Origin: Monarcha castaneiventris obscurior
Taxonomy: Eukaryota > Chordata > Aves > Passeriformes > Monarchidae
DNA length: 64,000 bases
Reading direction: 5' to 3'
Assembly (NCBI GenBank): GCA_026261815.1
Contig: JAMPIT010000894.1
Location: 52,205,147 to 52,269,146 of the forward strand
This document shows, one piece after another, positions 30,501-45,500 of this stretch. Numbering within the stretch: the stretch's first letter is position 1; every line of letters starts with the position of its first letter. The translations under genes were made by a program, and so were the position numbers. A model generated the notes under the pieces. It was not told the DNA's origin, did not search any database, and saw only the letters and a program-made list of their open reading frames with translations.

Positions 30501-33500
30501 TTAATAAACAACTATCTGAAAGCAGAGAATGCTGAAGGTCCCGTTCATCTCTTGGACTCCTGGCAAAGACTCTAAAAAATCTCCCCCATCCAGGGAGGTA
30601 TAATTAAGGCACGGAAAGTGTCAAGGGTCCAGTATGGAACTGAGCAGGAGCTTTCCTTCCTACACACAGCAAGATCTCCAGGTGTGTGTGGCCAGGGCCT
30701 GGGTGCCACAGTGCCTGGAACAGCCCCTGCTGGAGCCAGGGAAGTTACATTCACCCATCAGCCTTGGGCTCACTCTGGCTGGATAATCACACACTTTTTC
30801 CCAGGTTACAGACTGAACTGGGAAAGCAGATTATTTGCAATTTTGGTGCAGTGACCTTCCTTGTCTGACCTTATACCTCAGCTGCACTGATATTTGGTTG
30901 TGAGGAAGATACCTATTTTTTTTTTCCTTCTCCTAATCTTCCTTTGAAAAATAGAGCACTTTCAAAATTAAACAGAAACATAATAGCAAACAAAGAGCCT
31001 CAGGAGATCTGTCCACACCACCAGTGTGGTGAGCTGGGTGATCCTCCCAGAACAATGCATTCCATTTCACTCACAGATAACTGTCTTTAGATACATATTA
31101 TGTCTAAGAGACACTGCTATAAACCCTTGATTTCAGAGCTTTATGAAAGACCTCAGAAGCAGAATTGCAATTAACTGTTGCATCCCCGACTGTTGTTCTT
31201 CATACAAGGCTTGTGTTAAACAAAGTTTTATCTAGAAAAGCTTGAACCCTGCTTTAAAGATAGCATTCTGTATGAATATTAGATCATATGAACAATATAA
31301 ATGCTATGATTTTTATTAACATCAATGATTTACATGTTCTTTTCAACTTTAACAAGTAAAATCTGTGAAAGTTCTGTGAGATTTCCCGTATCCGAAGTGA
31401 AAACCTCTGGCAAATTAAAATGTAATCAATTAAAATTGGGCCGATTAAAAGATCATCTGTGCTTTATCCTAGACTCCTAGGGTGAAAAAAAAAAGTGTCA
31501 AGTGTAAGAATGTGTAAGAAAAAAGTGTGAAGTGTATAGAATTCACTTATCAAATAACCTTTTTTCTCAACCTCATCATTCCACAGGGTATTGGAGTAAA
31601 AGTGGTACTGGCCCATCATCCAAACTATGGATGCCAAGAATTACAGCTCAGCACAGAACGGCTGTAGAAAACAATGGAAAAAACTTCAGTCAGCCAGATC
31701 ATACAGACACCCAGATGTTTTCTGAATCAATTTCTGCCTCAGTCACAGAAGTAATAAGACATTCTTTGATGAACCAAGTAATAGGGATGGAATATCCAAA
31801 ACAGCAACTGTAAAATAGTAATCTCCCATCAAAGCAAGAAAATCTTCCAGTCTGGTTCATCACTGCGGATGTGTCTCAGTAAACAACCAAATTAAAAAGC
31901 AATATTAAAAAATATCTCCTTACCTTGGAAAATAAGTCAAAGCACCCCAGGCGGCTGATGACACAGTAAACTTCAGGTAGGCGTGGGCCTTTTCCATTTG
32001 GCTGATAACAGCAAAGAGGAGATGGGAAGTACATATTAATGTGGAGCCATGAGGGAATACACTTGTTTCTCTGACCACACAGTTGGCCATCATGTGACAT
32101 CTCTCACTATCTGCTTCTCCAGCAAATAGCTGCTCTTGGGAAAGCATCCTATTTCTTCCATAAGTCAGGAAACCAAAAAGCACAAATAGAGTTTATCCTC
32201 TCTGGAAATCACACCATGTTGGAGCTGGATCCCAGCACTGCTCCAGCTTGCAGCCATAAAAGCACATCGAAGCAGGGCTGTAACTCGTGCTTCTGCTATC
32301 TCTGTCCCCTGCTCCTGCTGCAGCACGAGGAGTGGGGCCACCCTGGGGCCATGTGCTGGAACAGGAGAACTGCAACGCTAAGGCAGGCAATGATGGCTTT
32401 AGTTCCCCACTCCCTCACTCCATGGAGTTCAAAGAGAGCTCAACCTACAGAAAGCGAGCTCACAACCTAAACAAAGGCAGGCTGCATGAGTACACCACTA
32501 ACTTCCTCAGACCAACTCAGGAAAAACATGAAACTCAAACATAACTTTAACAGTGGCGAGTATGAATCGATAATACACATTCCTCTTACCCCTTCCCCAA
32601 AAGGAACTGTACAGACCATCCTCTACAGTCATCCTACATAAGATATGCCCTGGAGAAGCAAATGCTACTTCCTGAGCATACTGGACTCTGCTACCCTGAC
32701 TATTCCACTTATCTCTGTCTCTTCGTTAGACTCTGCTGGCGCAGTGATCAACTTCCCCCTGGAGTGTTTGAAATTCACATGCCACAGAGATGACAATCAA
32801 GAGAAACTGAGGGGTAGCTGTGCTTTTTTAAACCTGAATATTGCACTCTAGACTTGGACAGTCAGCAGGTGCCTGCCTGTTATAATAAAGACCACAAAAA
32901 AAATACCAAAGCTAAGTGAATACAGATGAGTCTATTTCTGGATCCAAACCTGCTCACTACACGTCACATCTCTGAAAAAGCAGAGCCCTTTTTGTCCATA
33001 TTAGGTATAAAATCCTTTCTAAAGGCACTGAGTGATTATATCAAGCATGTGGGATTTTGGTTAAAATCATTGTGTCAAATCTGCAGGAATGCCGAAGCCA
33101 TGCCAGAAGCCTTGGACAGCTCCCAGCCAAGAGCTGTCTCACTGAGTGCCAGTAAAAACATCACATTCCTGGGTCATCTATAAGACCAGAAACAATAACT
33201 GCTTAGCACTTACTCCAAGTTTCTCCTTTATGAAATATCATTGCTTTCAAATGTCTTAAAGGCTACATGTCTGTGAGAGCTGGGATTCTTCCCTCCCTGC
33301 ACTCACTGTGTAGGACATCCTCTTCTGTTATTTCAGAGACCTTTTCCTTCAAACAGCACAGCCTCACAGAGCCTCAGGCAGAGCCATTCTGAGGGGCAGA
33401 CCTTCTCAAATTTACAACACTGACAACCTTTCACGTAACTTCCCCTCCCAGCCATCAGTTTACACCTCAAAGGTAGATCTAAAACACCCACTGTGCTTCA

Positions 33501-36500
33501 GTTTGCTTCTTTCATGAAAGAACATCATATGGAACATGATACTCCTGCCTGGACTCCTCTCTCTTCACTAGGGGAGGCTGGGGCCCTGGGTCTGCCCATC
33601 AGTACCAGTGTAACCTCCTCTCTTCCCAAAATGGAGCTCTCCCAAGTTGCAGGCTGTGCTCTACAAGGTAGCTACACACTCTTGGAGTCATGCCCTCCAC
33701 CCAAGGCTCACTCTTGTGCACAAAGAATAGGTCCAGATCAGGAAAGCAAAGTGCTAAAGTAGCCCAGCTGGGAGGCACCCAAGTGACTCTGCCTTGGTGC
33801 ACTGCGCTGTTCCTGAAAGAAGAGAGATGAAGGGTTGATGGTTTGGGTTTGATTTGCTTTCAGTTTGTTTTCATGGTGCCCAGGATATTTTCTGCCTTAG
33901 TCCAGTATCACAAAATGAAAATGCTAATGAGTTTTATCATAACAAGACAGTTTCCCAAAATGACGAACATAAACTGATAAGAACTTGGCTGAGATACAGA
34001 AGCCGAGCTCTGCATCTGGGCTGGTCCACACGTGGCTCAGGACAATCTTTTTTATAGTGAGTTTAATCTGAATTCTACTGACCAAAGCCCACTCCAAAAT
34101 CTTTGGCATGAGAAAAGAGAGGGTTTTGCTCCAAAAACCAAGCCCACCATTTTTCCCTTTCAAATGCCACCTCCCTGCCCATATGCTTGGAATCCAGGGG
34201 AGCCTTCAGAGATCTCCTCCCAGGCTGCCATAGCACTGAGCCATGTGAAGGAAGTGGCCTTTGCAAAGCACATGCACTAGCCAGCATATCCAGAAACAGA
34301 GACATTTCTTAATGGTGCCAAGAATCAGAACAATTCAAACACTGGGAGGCTAAAATGAATAGTCAGTCACAAGCCAGTTTCTATGGACGCTCTTGATTCC
34401 TTGTTAGGGCTAATCCAAATTCTGACCATGAGAAAACTGTGGGTGTTGTAAATCCAAAAGCTCTTCTTAAAGACTTCTTGTTATACGTGAAACATGAACT
34501 TTGGGTGCCAGAGCACCCAGTGTGCCCAGGACTGTCCAAGTGCTTGGGGAAGGGCAGGATGGAAGTAAGAGGGCAAAGAGAAGAAAAATTTTTCCAACGA
34601 GCTTTTTGCAGCTCCATAAACAGTCTGCATCCCACAAAAGTTGCTTTCACAATGTAACAAATTCCCTTCTCCTGCCCCCAGCAAATGCAGGATGTTAGGT
34701 TAGTCCCACCTAACAACTGCTTTCCATGTTTTCAGGTACACACTTCATATTCAGGCATCTGCTCCTCCATGGATTCCTGGGGCTGGCTTGTCTTAGCCTA
34801 GAAAAGCGATGGATGATGAAATTTTATGGGAGAGGGAAGAGAGGGGTAGGATGAAACAGTCCCTGCAAAGGTGCCCAAATCATCTTTGCTGCTGGCACGT
34901 GCACTCACTAGAAAAGCTGCTGCAGCATTGCCTTGGAGGTATCAAGATGTAACTGGAAAACTTCATGCTATCTATGGAAATGCAGATTGTCTGCTGTGGG
35001 ACAATAGGTTACATTCCATTCTAATCCTGCTCCAAAATGAAACAAAACAATATAAATACATTTAAAGGGGATACTGTACAGGATTTTTAGAACAAACAAA
35101 ACATAATTGTCACTGTATCCCTTGAGGTAGTTTTGGCACACAGACCCCAGAAAAGGTCTGGAAGAATCTGAGATCTGAAGGCAAAAAAGTGGAACAGTTT
35201 GTTCATATCACAACATGCCAAAGGAGAGCAACGCTGACAAAACACAATTGTTTCCTAAACGCAGGAATCTGCACACCAGACCCTGCAGAAGAGCAGCCAG
35301 CCACCCTCACAGGATCAGCCTGCCCGGCCCAGACAGCCATGGAGCTTTTGCAAACGAGGCTGCCAAATGCACCAGAAGGTGTGAGACACCTCTTGCTGGG
35401 TATTACAAGTGCATCCCTCACCAGGACAGCTGGGGAACATTTTCTAAGGAATTAACCTCACAGCAGTTGGCTTGGCTTGAAGTGGAGCAGTTTATAAGAA
35501 TTTTAGGGATTTTTCATGGTTCTATATTACAGTGTGGCCTCGCCTTTCTCTTACATAACGTCTGCTAAAAACTGCATGTAGTTCCCAAATTATGGTTATT
35601 GCATTTGACAGAACTTGCAGGCCAGGAATGGGACTAATTGAAGGAGATGCTGTGCCCTCCTGGACATCAGAGCCACCCTGGCATAAGCTTCCAAAACCTG
35701 CTCAGGAAATTGGACCCCCAACCACAAAAATCTGCTGCTGGTATATAAAGAATGCCTGCAGGATTTACGTGCTCCTTGCTGCCTGTACAAAATCTGTATT
35801 TTCTGTGAAGAGATACATCACACTGAGGCACACACCAGAGGCTGTCCCACCACACACCAGCATTTGCAGGGGACATGAAATTGTTACACTTCGTGAGTAC
35901 AGCCAAACCCTATGGAAAAAGCACTTCAGGTAAGCACCCACATTCCACCATTTCTCCCCGCAGGACAGGAGGTTGCAGCACCCAAATAAAAGTAGGTCTC
36001 TGCTACTTTTGCCTTTTCCACAGGTAGAGGAAATGCTGACATGTTTCTCTGCAGCTTCCAAATCCCCTCTCTTTCTAAGCCCCAGTTTTGCTCTCAGAAG
36101 GGCACGGCTGGATTTGCCCCACAAAGGGCAAAGCTGGTGAAGTGCACTGGCATCACTCCTTCCCTTCCTTGGCTGAGTAGGCTGAACCAGTGGGATGAGA
36201 CATGTCAGCTTCTCTACACCAGGGTTTGGAATCCAGGAATTGAGTGATCACCCAAGGTGGCAGCAGCAGATCTGCTTTATAACTATTAGATAGATTTAGC
36301 AAGGCACTACTTATTTTCCCTTTTTGCTATTTGATTGATTTTTGCCTTAGCCAATGAAGGATAAAAATCTCTGATGCTGTCTCAAAACACCATTATATAA
36401 AAGTGTGCACTCTCGATTTCATTCTGTTCCTGGTATTTCCTAATATGCTCAGCCATCTTTTGCACCAGCTTAAAATCAGTGTTCTATTTTTATGTTGTCC

Positions 36501-39500
36501 TTAATGTTGGGTGAATTTCACTGAGCTTTAAGTGAGTAAAAAAAGCCTATGTTAATGTTTCATTGACAAACTGATTCAACATTCCTGGTTATAAATCTCT
36601 TTTATTGTCACTGGTTATTACAGTCTCAGCCTGGTCCAGGACCAACCATTTGGCATTTCACAAATGCAAGCTCTGTGCATGATTACAAATTTACTGACAT
36701 TCTCAGAAAGATAAAAGTCTTAAACCACCCTTACCTGGTAGAGTGAAAACATTCTACAATTTAATTCTAGACAACATTTTCTGAGGTTTTGTTGGGTTTT
36801 TTTCTAAATATACCTTATTATCCTTTCAAATAACAACTCATTTTAAAAAAAATGAATTGTAATGCTGCCCTACATCTTGTGCTTATTTACACCAGCAAGG
36901 ATGACTTCTAGGTGCTTTCCATGTTCATCCCTGCATCACCCCCTGACCAGCCCTAGATTTACTGCAACACAAGCCTTCAATGACATTTCCTGCCCACATA
37001 TAAACCTTGTTGTGGCCCGCTCTGACACATCTTTTATACAGAGTGAGTCCCTGTGATGCTACCTATGGCAAACACCACCCCCAGAACTGATAAACAAGTT
37101 TTCTGTTATGTTAGTTTAATGAAACTTCTTACAAATAGAGGAACCACACATAGCAATACCTCCCAGACAGAGCATCTGCTGTCTGCACGACAAGGGCTCT
37201 GCCACGGACAGAGAGCAGGGCAGCAGCCAGCTCAGGCACAAGCAGCAGTGCAGGATGGAGGGCGCTGTTCTAGTGACAGCTTTTCTGCCTGAAAAGGTGG
37301 GAAATCATGCCAGAAAGGGAAGGGAGGGGAAAGTGCCAGTGTGCCTTACTCTTAGAGATGGGGAGATGTATTTACAAACTGCTGTGGATGTTCATTTGGC
37401 ACAGAGAGTCAGCCAGAGACTCCTGCAGCATCCAATATCCATATAAGCATCCAATATCCATATAACCAAGTGTAGGCAACAGTCATGAGAACAGCACAGG
37501 AGCCATGGCTCCCCACCAAGCCACTCACAAACAACTCCAAACCTATCCAAGAGGTGCAAGGCCAGAGCAGGGACAACCAACTGCTTTCTGCTTTGCTGCC
37601 ATCCCATCAGGTGTGCAGGATGGACACCAAAATCCCTGTTTGCACTGTGCTCCACCTCCCTTAACACACTCTACAAACCTTGGTGCAGATTCGTCCCCCT
37701 GATTTACACACACTGCCGTGCTCTCAGTTTACCAAGTGTCCAGTGATTTTCCAGCTGATGAGACAACACTGTTTGTAGGCTCCCCACCTCACCTGTTGAC
37801 CACCCCTGATCAGGAGGACTGAAAAGAGTGTGAGAAACCAGACTTCCCACTGCTGGCACCAGCCTGTTGCATGGTCCCAAGCTGCAGACTGATGAGACAG
37901 TGCTGGCAGAGCCCTCTGAGATGTAAGCAGCTGCCCAAGAGATAAACACTACTCACAAATGTTTAGAAATACCAGCTTTGCCTTTGTTTCTAGTGTCATA
38001 GAATTTCTGATTGTGCTTGAAAGTATGTAACATAAAGAATTTATGAAGTGCTCAAACAAAAAACTTTCCACATTCTCAGAAATTCACTATAAGCCTTGGG
38101 ATCTATCTGACTGGAACTGCCATTACAAACCCTCACTGTACTTGATATCCTTACATTTCCAAATTTCAGAGAGAGAAAACCCTGTTTCCTTTTAAAACCA
38201 TGAGAAACACCCCCAGCTCAGACTGTAGTTTTGAGATCCTGCTCAGGAGAATTCTGCCCTTTGGGGTGAAGGTGATGTACTTACCAAGAGCCTCCTGCAG
38301 TACCCGAAGCGCCGGCTCCCGTCCTCCCCAGTCAGCATGAAAGAGAAGGTCTCACTAGGAGAGAGTGAATTGCCCAGAGCTTAGACCAGAATTACAGCAT
38401 GGCTACAAGGCAGATTACTTAGGAAGGGACACTGCCACATCCAGTTAAGAAATTCTACCCACTGAGGGTCCTCATCATTAGGACATACTCTGTGGAAAAA
38501 TTCTGTCAGCAGTGTGGTTAAGGACTCCCCAGTCAGCATGAAAGAGAAGGTCTCACAAGGAGAAAGTGAATTTCCCAGAGCTTGTACCAGAACTATAGCA
38601 TGGCTACAAGGTAGATCACTTAGGAAGGGACACTGCCTCATCCAGTTAAGAATTTCTACCCACTGGAGGGTCCTCATCATTAGGACATACTCTGTGGAAA
38701 AATTCTGTCAGCAGTGTGGCTAAGGACAAGCCAGCTGTCTCATTAGAAGGGATGGGTGCTGAATGTCAGTGACTGCTGAAGGAACACGAGAATCAGATTT
38801 TGAGGGCAGTATTCCAGTGCTCCTTTACCTTTAGTTCAATCCTGTCTTTCAACTGAGCTTGGTTCTTAAAGGGAGAACCTTAGATATTCTCTGAGAGTAC
38901 AGAAATCATCTTCTAATCCAGAAACAACACAGGTTTCCAAAATCCAGCTCATTTTATGTCTCTGTCTAGGATAAATACCATTTGTGACAGAGCAGTAAAA
39001 CAACAGTTTAAGGCTGTAATTACAGCACAGGTAAAGGGATGGGTCAGTGAATTTGTGCCTGGGCTCAGAAACATTCTTGACTGCCTTGCAAGTATTAAAG
39101 GGCATTATATAAAACACTGCCTTGTGCTAAAATGCCTGGGTTTGTATAATTACAGCTGTCTCTGGGGAGACCTTATTGTGGCCTGTCAATATGTAAAAGG
39201 GGCTTCTAAGAAAGATGGGAACAGACTTTTTAATAGGGTCTGTAGTGACAGAACAAGGGGTAATGGTTTCAAATTAGAACTGGGTAGATTTAGACTAGAT
39301 AAAAGGAAGAAATGTTTTACAATGAGGGTGGTAAAACACTGGAAAGGTTGTCCAGAGAGGTGGTAGATGCCCCATCCCTGGAAGCATTCAAGGTCAAGCT
39401 GGACAGGGCTCTGATTAACCTGATCTAGTTGAAGATGTCCCTGCTCATGGCAGAAAGGTTGGACTAGATGAGCTTTAAAGATCCCTTCCAACCCAAATCA

Positions 39501-42500
39501 TTCCATGATTCCATCCCTTCTGCCTATCCTGCCTACATCTTTGGATCAACAAGTTCTGACATATCAATGCAGGGAAAAAAATTATACATTTTTTGAAGTC
39601 ACTTTGAATGAAAAAGAAACTGCAAGCCTGGTTCTCCTTCCCTTGCCCTTCTCCTGCAGTCATTCATCTCCAATGAAGGAAGAGAGAGCTCCTCTGCTGG
39701 CATGGAGCACAGCTCCAAGAAAGTTCTCAGCAACATTTTGAGCCAAATGAAGGGGTGTCCTGCAATATTAGACAAGCACTCTGAGGTGAATGACTAGGGC
39801 AGGGGGTGGGCAGGGCCCCATCCTTTTTAAGATTTATTTTAAATACTTCCATTTATGCTTTTCAGCTTAGCACACAGAGGACCCTTCAAGCCTCTTCCTG
39901 TCAGCCACACCGGCCTCTGAGGCAGGCAGAATAGGGAAGAAAAAGAACACAGAGCTTCAAAAGAAAGAAAAATTAAATACAGCTGCTTGATCACAAAGTG
40001 GCCAAGACTTAAACTGCTGCTTCCTTAATTGGGCATCAGTGAGGCTGCGGCTGCTCCAGCCATGCTGCAGCATCACTGCGGCACCACTGCAGCACCACTG
40101 CAGCACCACCCCATCGTGCAGAGCTCTGCAGCACTCACCTGTTGTACTCAGACACAGGGAGCCAGTCCTTGGCATCGGGGAAGCAGAACTGCGGGATAGC
40201 CTTGAGGCGCTCCTCCGCTTCCCGCATCTGCTTGGTTGGTCTCTCCAGCTGCCGGGAGACAGGAGAGGCTCAGTCAGTCCCTGGGGTGTCCCTTCCCAGC
40301 TCTGCTCGGGGGCAGGGTCACTGATGAGCTCTGAGAGCCAGGGCCCATCAGACTGTCCTCTATTTGTGCTTGGCAGAGTGAGGCATGACTCCAGGACAGG
40401 CTTACAGGTGCTCATACAAAAGAAATAAATCACTGCTGGGGTTTTACTCTTTTTTTTTAATTGCCTGAAACGCTCGTGTTGCACGCTGGCCACTTAAAGC
40501 ACAGCCCTAACTCAAATACCTTTCTGCTGCAAGAGCACAAGAGAAATGCCAGAGATCAGCAAAAGTCTTTCCATTGACTTCAGCGAGTTTTGGAACAAAT
40601 CCTAATATAGCCAAAATGAGCTAAAAGTGAAATATTTAGAGACTGAATTTAAACAGAGTCTTTAAAGCATCCACCATCAGGCCAAATTCTCCAGCTCTGG
40701 AAAAGATGAAGTTGAAAACAGGGAAAGCTTTCAGTTACCTTCTCTATGCCCTCTGCTTTGTAACAGATTGCTTTGGAACAATTCTGAGAGCTCCATTTAA
40801 AAATTGGATTTCTATTAATTTTTCCATTTATTCACTTTACTGATCTTAGAATGAACTGTAAATAGGAATTTTTCTTTTACCTTGGGAAACTGGTATGTCA
40901 CTTCTGGGAGGTAAGTGTTTTTGGAAGGCTTCTTCTTCAGGGACACGACCACAAAATACTCAAATAACTCCCGCTCCTGCCACTCAATCAGCTCCAGTTC
41001 CAGGGTTCGATAACTTGGAGCCCTCTTCAGCATTGACTGGATGTGTACAAGGCGCTGGGTGTGAGCTGGCATTTAAAACAAAAGGAATAAAAAAAGAGAT
41101 AGATCATTACCTGAGACTGCAATGTGTCTGTGCAAGCCACAGCCATTCACAAAGGACTTTCAATTTGCCAGAGTATTATTCCAAGCATGTTCTCCTTTCA
41201 AAAGCAAACCTTCTAGTTAGCAAACCTCTCCCTCACTAATTGCACCCATAAATCAAAACTCTCTCCAAGTACTGAAGTGATGCAACACTCAGTCACTGAA
41301 ATAATTTGCAGATCATAACTGCTACCCTGCCAAAGGTCTGGCTTTTCTTCACACATAAAACTGAATTATAAGCCCTTACGTGGGTGTGCAGATGCACTGG
41401 GGCCTCCAGGGTGACACATCTGAGGCCGGGCTTACCCTGGTGAAAAACAGTTCTGTGCCCTGTCCCAGCACAGCACAGCTTTTTGCTACACACCACCTAA
41501 AGCAAGCCATGGAATAATCTCCAGGAAGGGGGACAGGGAAGAAGGGAAAGATGTGCCAATTGCCTCCTGTGGGTTGCTTTGTTAGTGCTAATTCAGTTGG
41601 GGGACAATCTTAGATTCATGGTCACTCATCAGGGCAAGGATCTGCCTTGACCCAGTGACTTGTTGCTTGATATCTATGGAGGACTAGTCATTAACATCAT
41701 TGCCAATTCTGGTAGAACAAAAAAACAAAACAGCTCAGTAAAAGCAGCTCCCTGCATGTTCTTCCCCAGCTCTTCACACCAGGATCTCTGGGCAAAGGCA
41801 AAACAACTGTTAGCAGCACACCTCAAACCCTTAAGGCTCTGCTCACTGGCACTGCCCACAGCTATCAGAAGGCTGACTGGCCCTTGTGGCAGGGAAATAA
41901 GATGTCACAAGCACTCATTCACAGCAGTAATTAATTGACAGAAATAAAGGGAAAGCCCTTGGTGACCAGCCCTCATACATCAGGTTCAACAGACAAATTA
42001 AAAATTATTTTGATAAAGCACTTGGGTCTGGTGTGACTGCACAGCTAAGGAAGCTAAAACCCCAGAACCAACCTGCCTGCTCCTGCCTTGAGACAGCCCC
42101 ACACTGCAGGCCACTGCTCCATGTTTGCTAGAGGTGAAACCAAAGAGCCCACCCCACCAGATGGGCACCCAGTGAGTCCTGTCGTGCTACACATGACAAA
42201 GGGGGTCTTTGGCTCAGGACACCCTGGGAGCATCCATGTGAACACAAAGTCACTCAGGAACAGTTGGTTAGAGAGACATCAGAAGGAAGATCCCCTGTTC
42301 CACAACAATGGGGGAAAAGCCTCCCAGTTTGCAGTGAGATCAGAGTACCCTCCCAGTAACAACAGAGGGGCCAGGACCTGTTTATCTTCTTTCATGGCCT
42401 TTGAGAGCAAGCAACCCCTCTATTTGCTGACACAAAGAAACAGAACTGCAAGGGCTTTTGGGTTGGTACAGGTAGACAAAGGAGCAAGGAGTCATTTTCC

Positions 42501-45500
42501 ACACATCACTGTACAAGGCTGCATACATTGCCAGTTCTGGGTGGTCTGACCACCACCTATCTGGCACAAATCTGTTTCCCTAAGACAATGTTTTCCTGAA
42601 AGGTTTGCTGCATGCACAGTAAGCAGGTGACATCTGCAGTGGACAGACATGAATGATTGCCCCTTATCTTACAACAGCTCCACAGCCTTGTCTTTTTCAG
42701 CCCTCACCTACTAACAATGTGATGGGTATTTAGTATTGAAATCTGTTGCTGCTGTCTTCAACTTTTTTATAGGTCTCTTTCTGTATCAGGACTTTGGGAA
42801 AAGGAGAGAATAATATACTGGCCTGGCTCAGGCAGAGTTTGTGCAGGTGCTGATAAAGGAATTTTTACAATTTGGAGACTGCAGACTTATAAAAGACTCT
42901 AAGAACCACAATGCTGGACCAGACCCAGATCCTTGCCTCTAACAGCAGCGAGCAGTAAACACAGAAAGCAGCATATGAATAAGAAAGGAGCATCTTTATC
43001 CAATCTCATCCCTCTAAGCCTGCACCCAGTAGTCAGTCTGGAATAGATCAGCATCTCTGAAGTGGCTGACAGAGCCAATCTATCAAAGCTCCTGTTCTTC
43101 ATTATATGACACAGTTGCCAAATCCTTGTTAGACCTTCACAGCTCATTTTGTCCTTGCTTTCCACGTTCATACTCCCATGTTGGAGCTTTGTGGGCTCTG
43201 CAGTAATGGAGTTGGGAAGCTATAGAGAATATAGACCATGGACAGGAACAACATGCAGTAGCAGGAGTACATACATTGGTAATGTCTGTGACAGGGTCTG
43301 ACTAGGAGTCACTGGAGGCTGATCCCTTACCTTTAAACCTGTCATCTGAGTCACTCTCACTCTCGCTGTTCTCATCTGCAGAGGACAGAGAGGCATCAGT
43401 TAATGCAAAATCAGAGCAAACAAACTCAGTTCACTGTGCTGAGACTGGGAAATACCCTATCTCACATCTCTGAGCCTTGTGATCCACACATGCACTTCTC
43501 CTCAGTCTTAAAATATCTTGAAATAAACAGTTTGAATGACTCCTTAGATTGTGTTTTCCTTGGATTCAGTTTCAATATTGCTTGAGAGTAAGAACTTCAT
43601 TTTGATGAAAGGGCAAAATTCATTCTCCATTACAGCAACTGTTTGCACTGAATCCCCATCTATGCTGAGCTGCCAAAGTGCCATTTGGACAATGGGTCTT
43701 AACCCTTTCACTTCTTGTTTTCAGGTTTTAATTCTTTATTTTTATTTCTTTTTAAGTTATGCAGCAATTGAGAAGTCAAAGTAAGCCTTATGAGCTTTGT
43801 CTGCCTGGGCAAGATTCCCAATCACCAGAATTCACCAAACAGAGTTAGCATGAACAGGCAAAAGTAACCTCATGACAAGATGTGTTACTGAGGGGGTCTT
43901 GTATGAAAGCTCTATTGTACTCTTACTACAAACAGGGCCTGAATTTCCTTCTTGGCCCCTGTTTTTCCAGCAGCAGTCTGAAGCACAGTGTGAGTTACAC
44001 AGTGTGAGTGCCAGCAAAAAGCATGCAAGAAGTCCAGGGTCAAAACTGTGAATTTTGGACAAAACCTACAGAGAGAAAGTTATCATTGACAGAAGAAAGT
44101 TCTCAACTAAGTGAAGTCCAGAGCAGATGTGGAGGAAAGAAGGGAGTTGATGATCCTGTTCATTCCAGTGGATTCACTGAACCATGTCACTTGCACCATA
44201 CCTCGTAGGGACGCTGTCTCAATGTTGGACATAGAAAGTTTCTTCAGGCGTTTTTTCCCTCTTTTTGCACTGTAGATGGAATTGATTCTTTGGACAAGCT
44301 GAAAAACAACAAAATGAGGAATCAGTAAGACTAAACATTTTTCTGCCAGGAGACTAAATTAACCTATCCAAACAAAATACGGATGATAGATCAGCTGAAC
44401 CCCCAAAGCTTTTACTATTTCAAAGTGCATTTTCTATCTCTTTTTTTTTTTAATCCCATTTGTTTCAATTAGTTATTTTGAATCTCACTTCTTTACCTAT
44501 GGATATATTTCAAAAAGCAATTAAATAACTCAGAAGCCTAAATCCCACTGAAAAATCCTGTAGACATTTGCAATGAAAGCAATGAGCCTGAGGATTCAAA
44601 GGCAGCCGTTACCCTCTACCACCTCATTCCTCTATGCTGCTGTTGTTTCTCTCTTCACTTGCATTTTCTGAATAAGAATAATCCATTAGCCACATCCAAA
44701 TTTGCCAAACTATCATGGACCTGAAGATCACATTCTTATCTGAATACACAAGTAAGGTGTGTTAGCTCCTCTCTGAACTGAGATGTAGCATGTTCCAATT
44801 AGCACAAGAGATGGCTCTGACTTTTTACAGCTTTTTCAGGCGACCCAGCTGCTTTGAAGAGACATTGTGTCAGCTGAAGATCTGGTCCATGTGGACTTCT
44901 ATGGATTTAACCACCACTAGCCAGAATTTTAAGCCCTGGTAATCATCTTTGAGACTTCCCTCAAGAGGAGTAATGCAGATAATAACTGTCTGCCCCAAAA
45001 ATATCTGAGATGATCGGAAATATTAATGAGGTAACTTGTGTTTAGTGTCTTCAACAGGAGGCTGGGATTACCAAGAATTCATCATTAAACAGAATATTAT
45101 AACTTTGGGAGAGTCACAAATACATGGCAATTAATCTTCATGATGTTTTATAAGTCAGGAATAGTATATTTCATTCCATAGCAGATTTCTTCATAGAACT
45201 ATAATACATTTTGCAAAAGCTGTTTCATCTCAGCTTGCAGAGAGAAAAACTGAATAATAAACTGAAAGGAAGCAATGTGCTATAGACACAGCAGAAGGGC
45301 AGTAACAAAACACAGACTGAAATAAAACCTTTTTATTTTTTCCCTCTAATATCTAACACTATCTCAATTTTAAAAATCATATCCTCCAGGAGTATATGAT
45401 CCTGAAAGCTAAAGTAATACAAAACAGAAATTATCACAAGATTTGCAATAAAATTGTGAACATTCATATGCTGAAATAATAATTTTACATAAGGAAAATA

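Larger units (their letters stand above)
38355..40138 (-). other. DENND2B intron (1.8 kb)
   Basis: Contains most of the 201-bp tandem duplication, a CR1 tail (39155-39513) and, next to the upstream exon, three imperfect gcaccactgca units around 40081-40110. Confidence 0.8.

Noticed and set aside
38381..38680. 99-codon frame with an ETFSFMLTGE segment twice
   Set aside because: It spans both copies of the 201-bp duplication in intron sequence. It is not a repeated protein domain but a by-product of the duplication.
39957..40493. 178-codon minus-strand frame overlapping a DENND2B exon
   Set aside because: It is in a different frame from the uDENN exon, with no similarity or splice logic.
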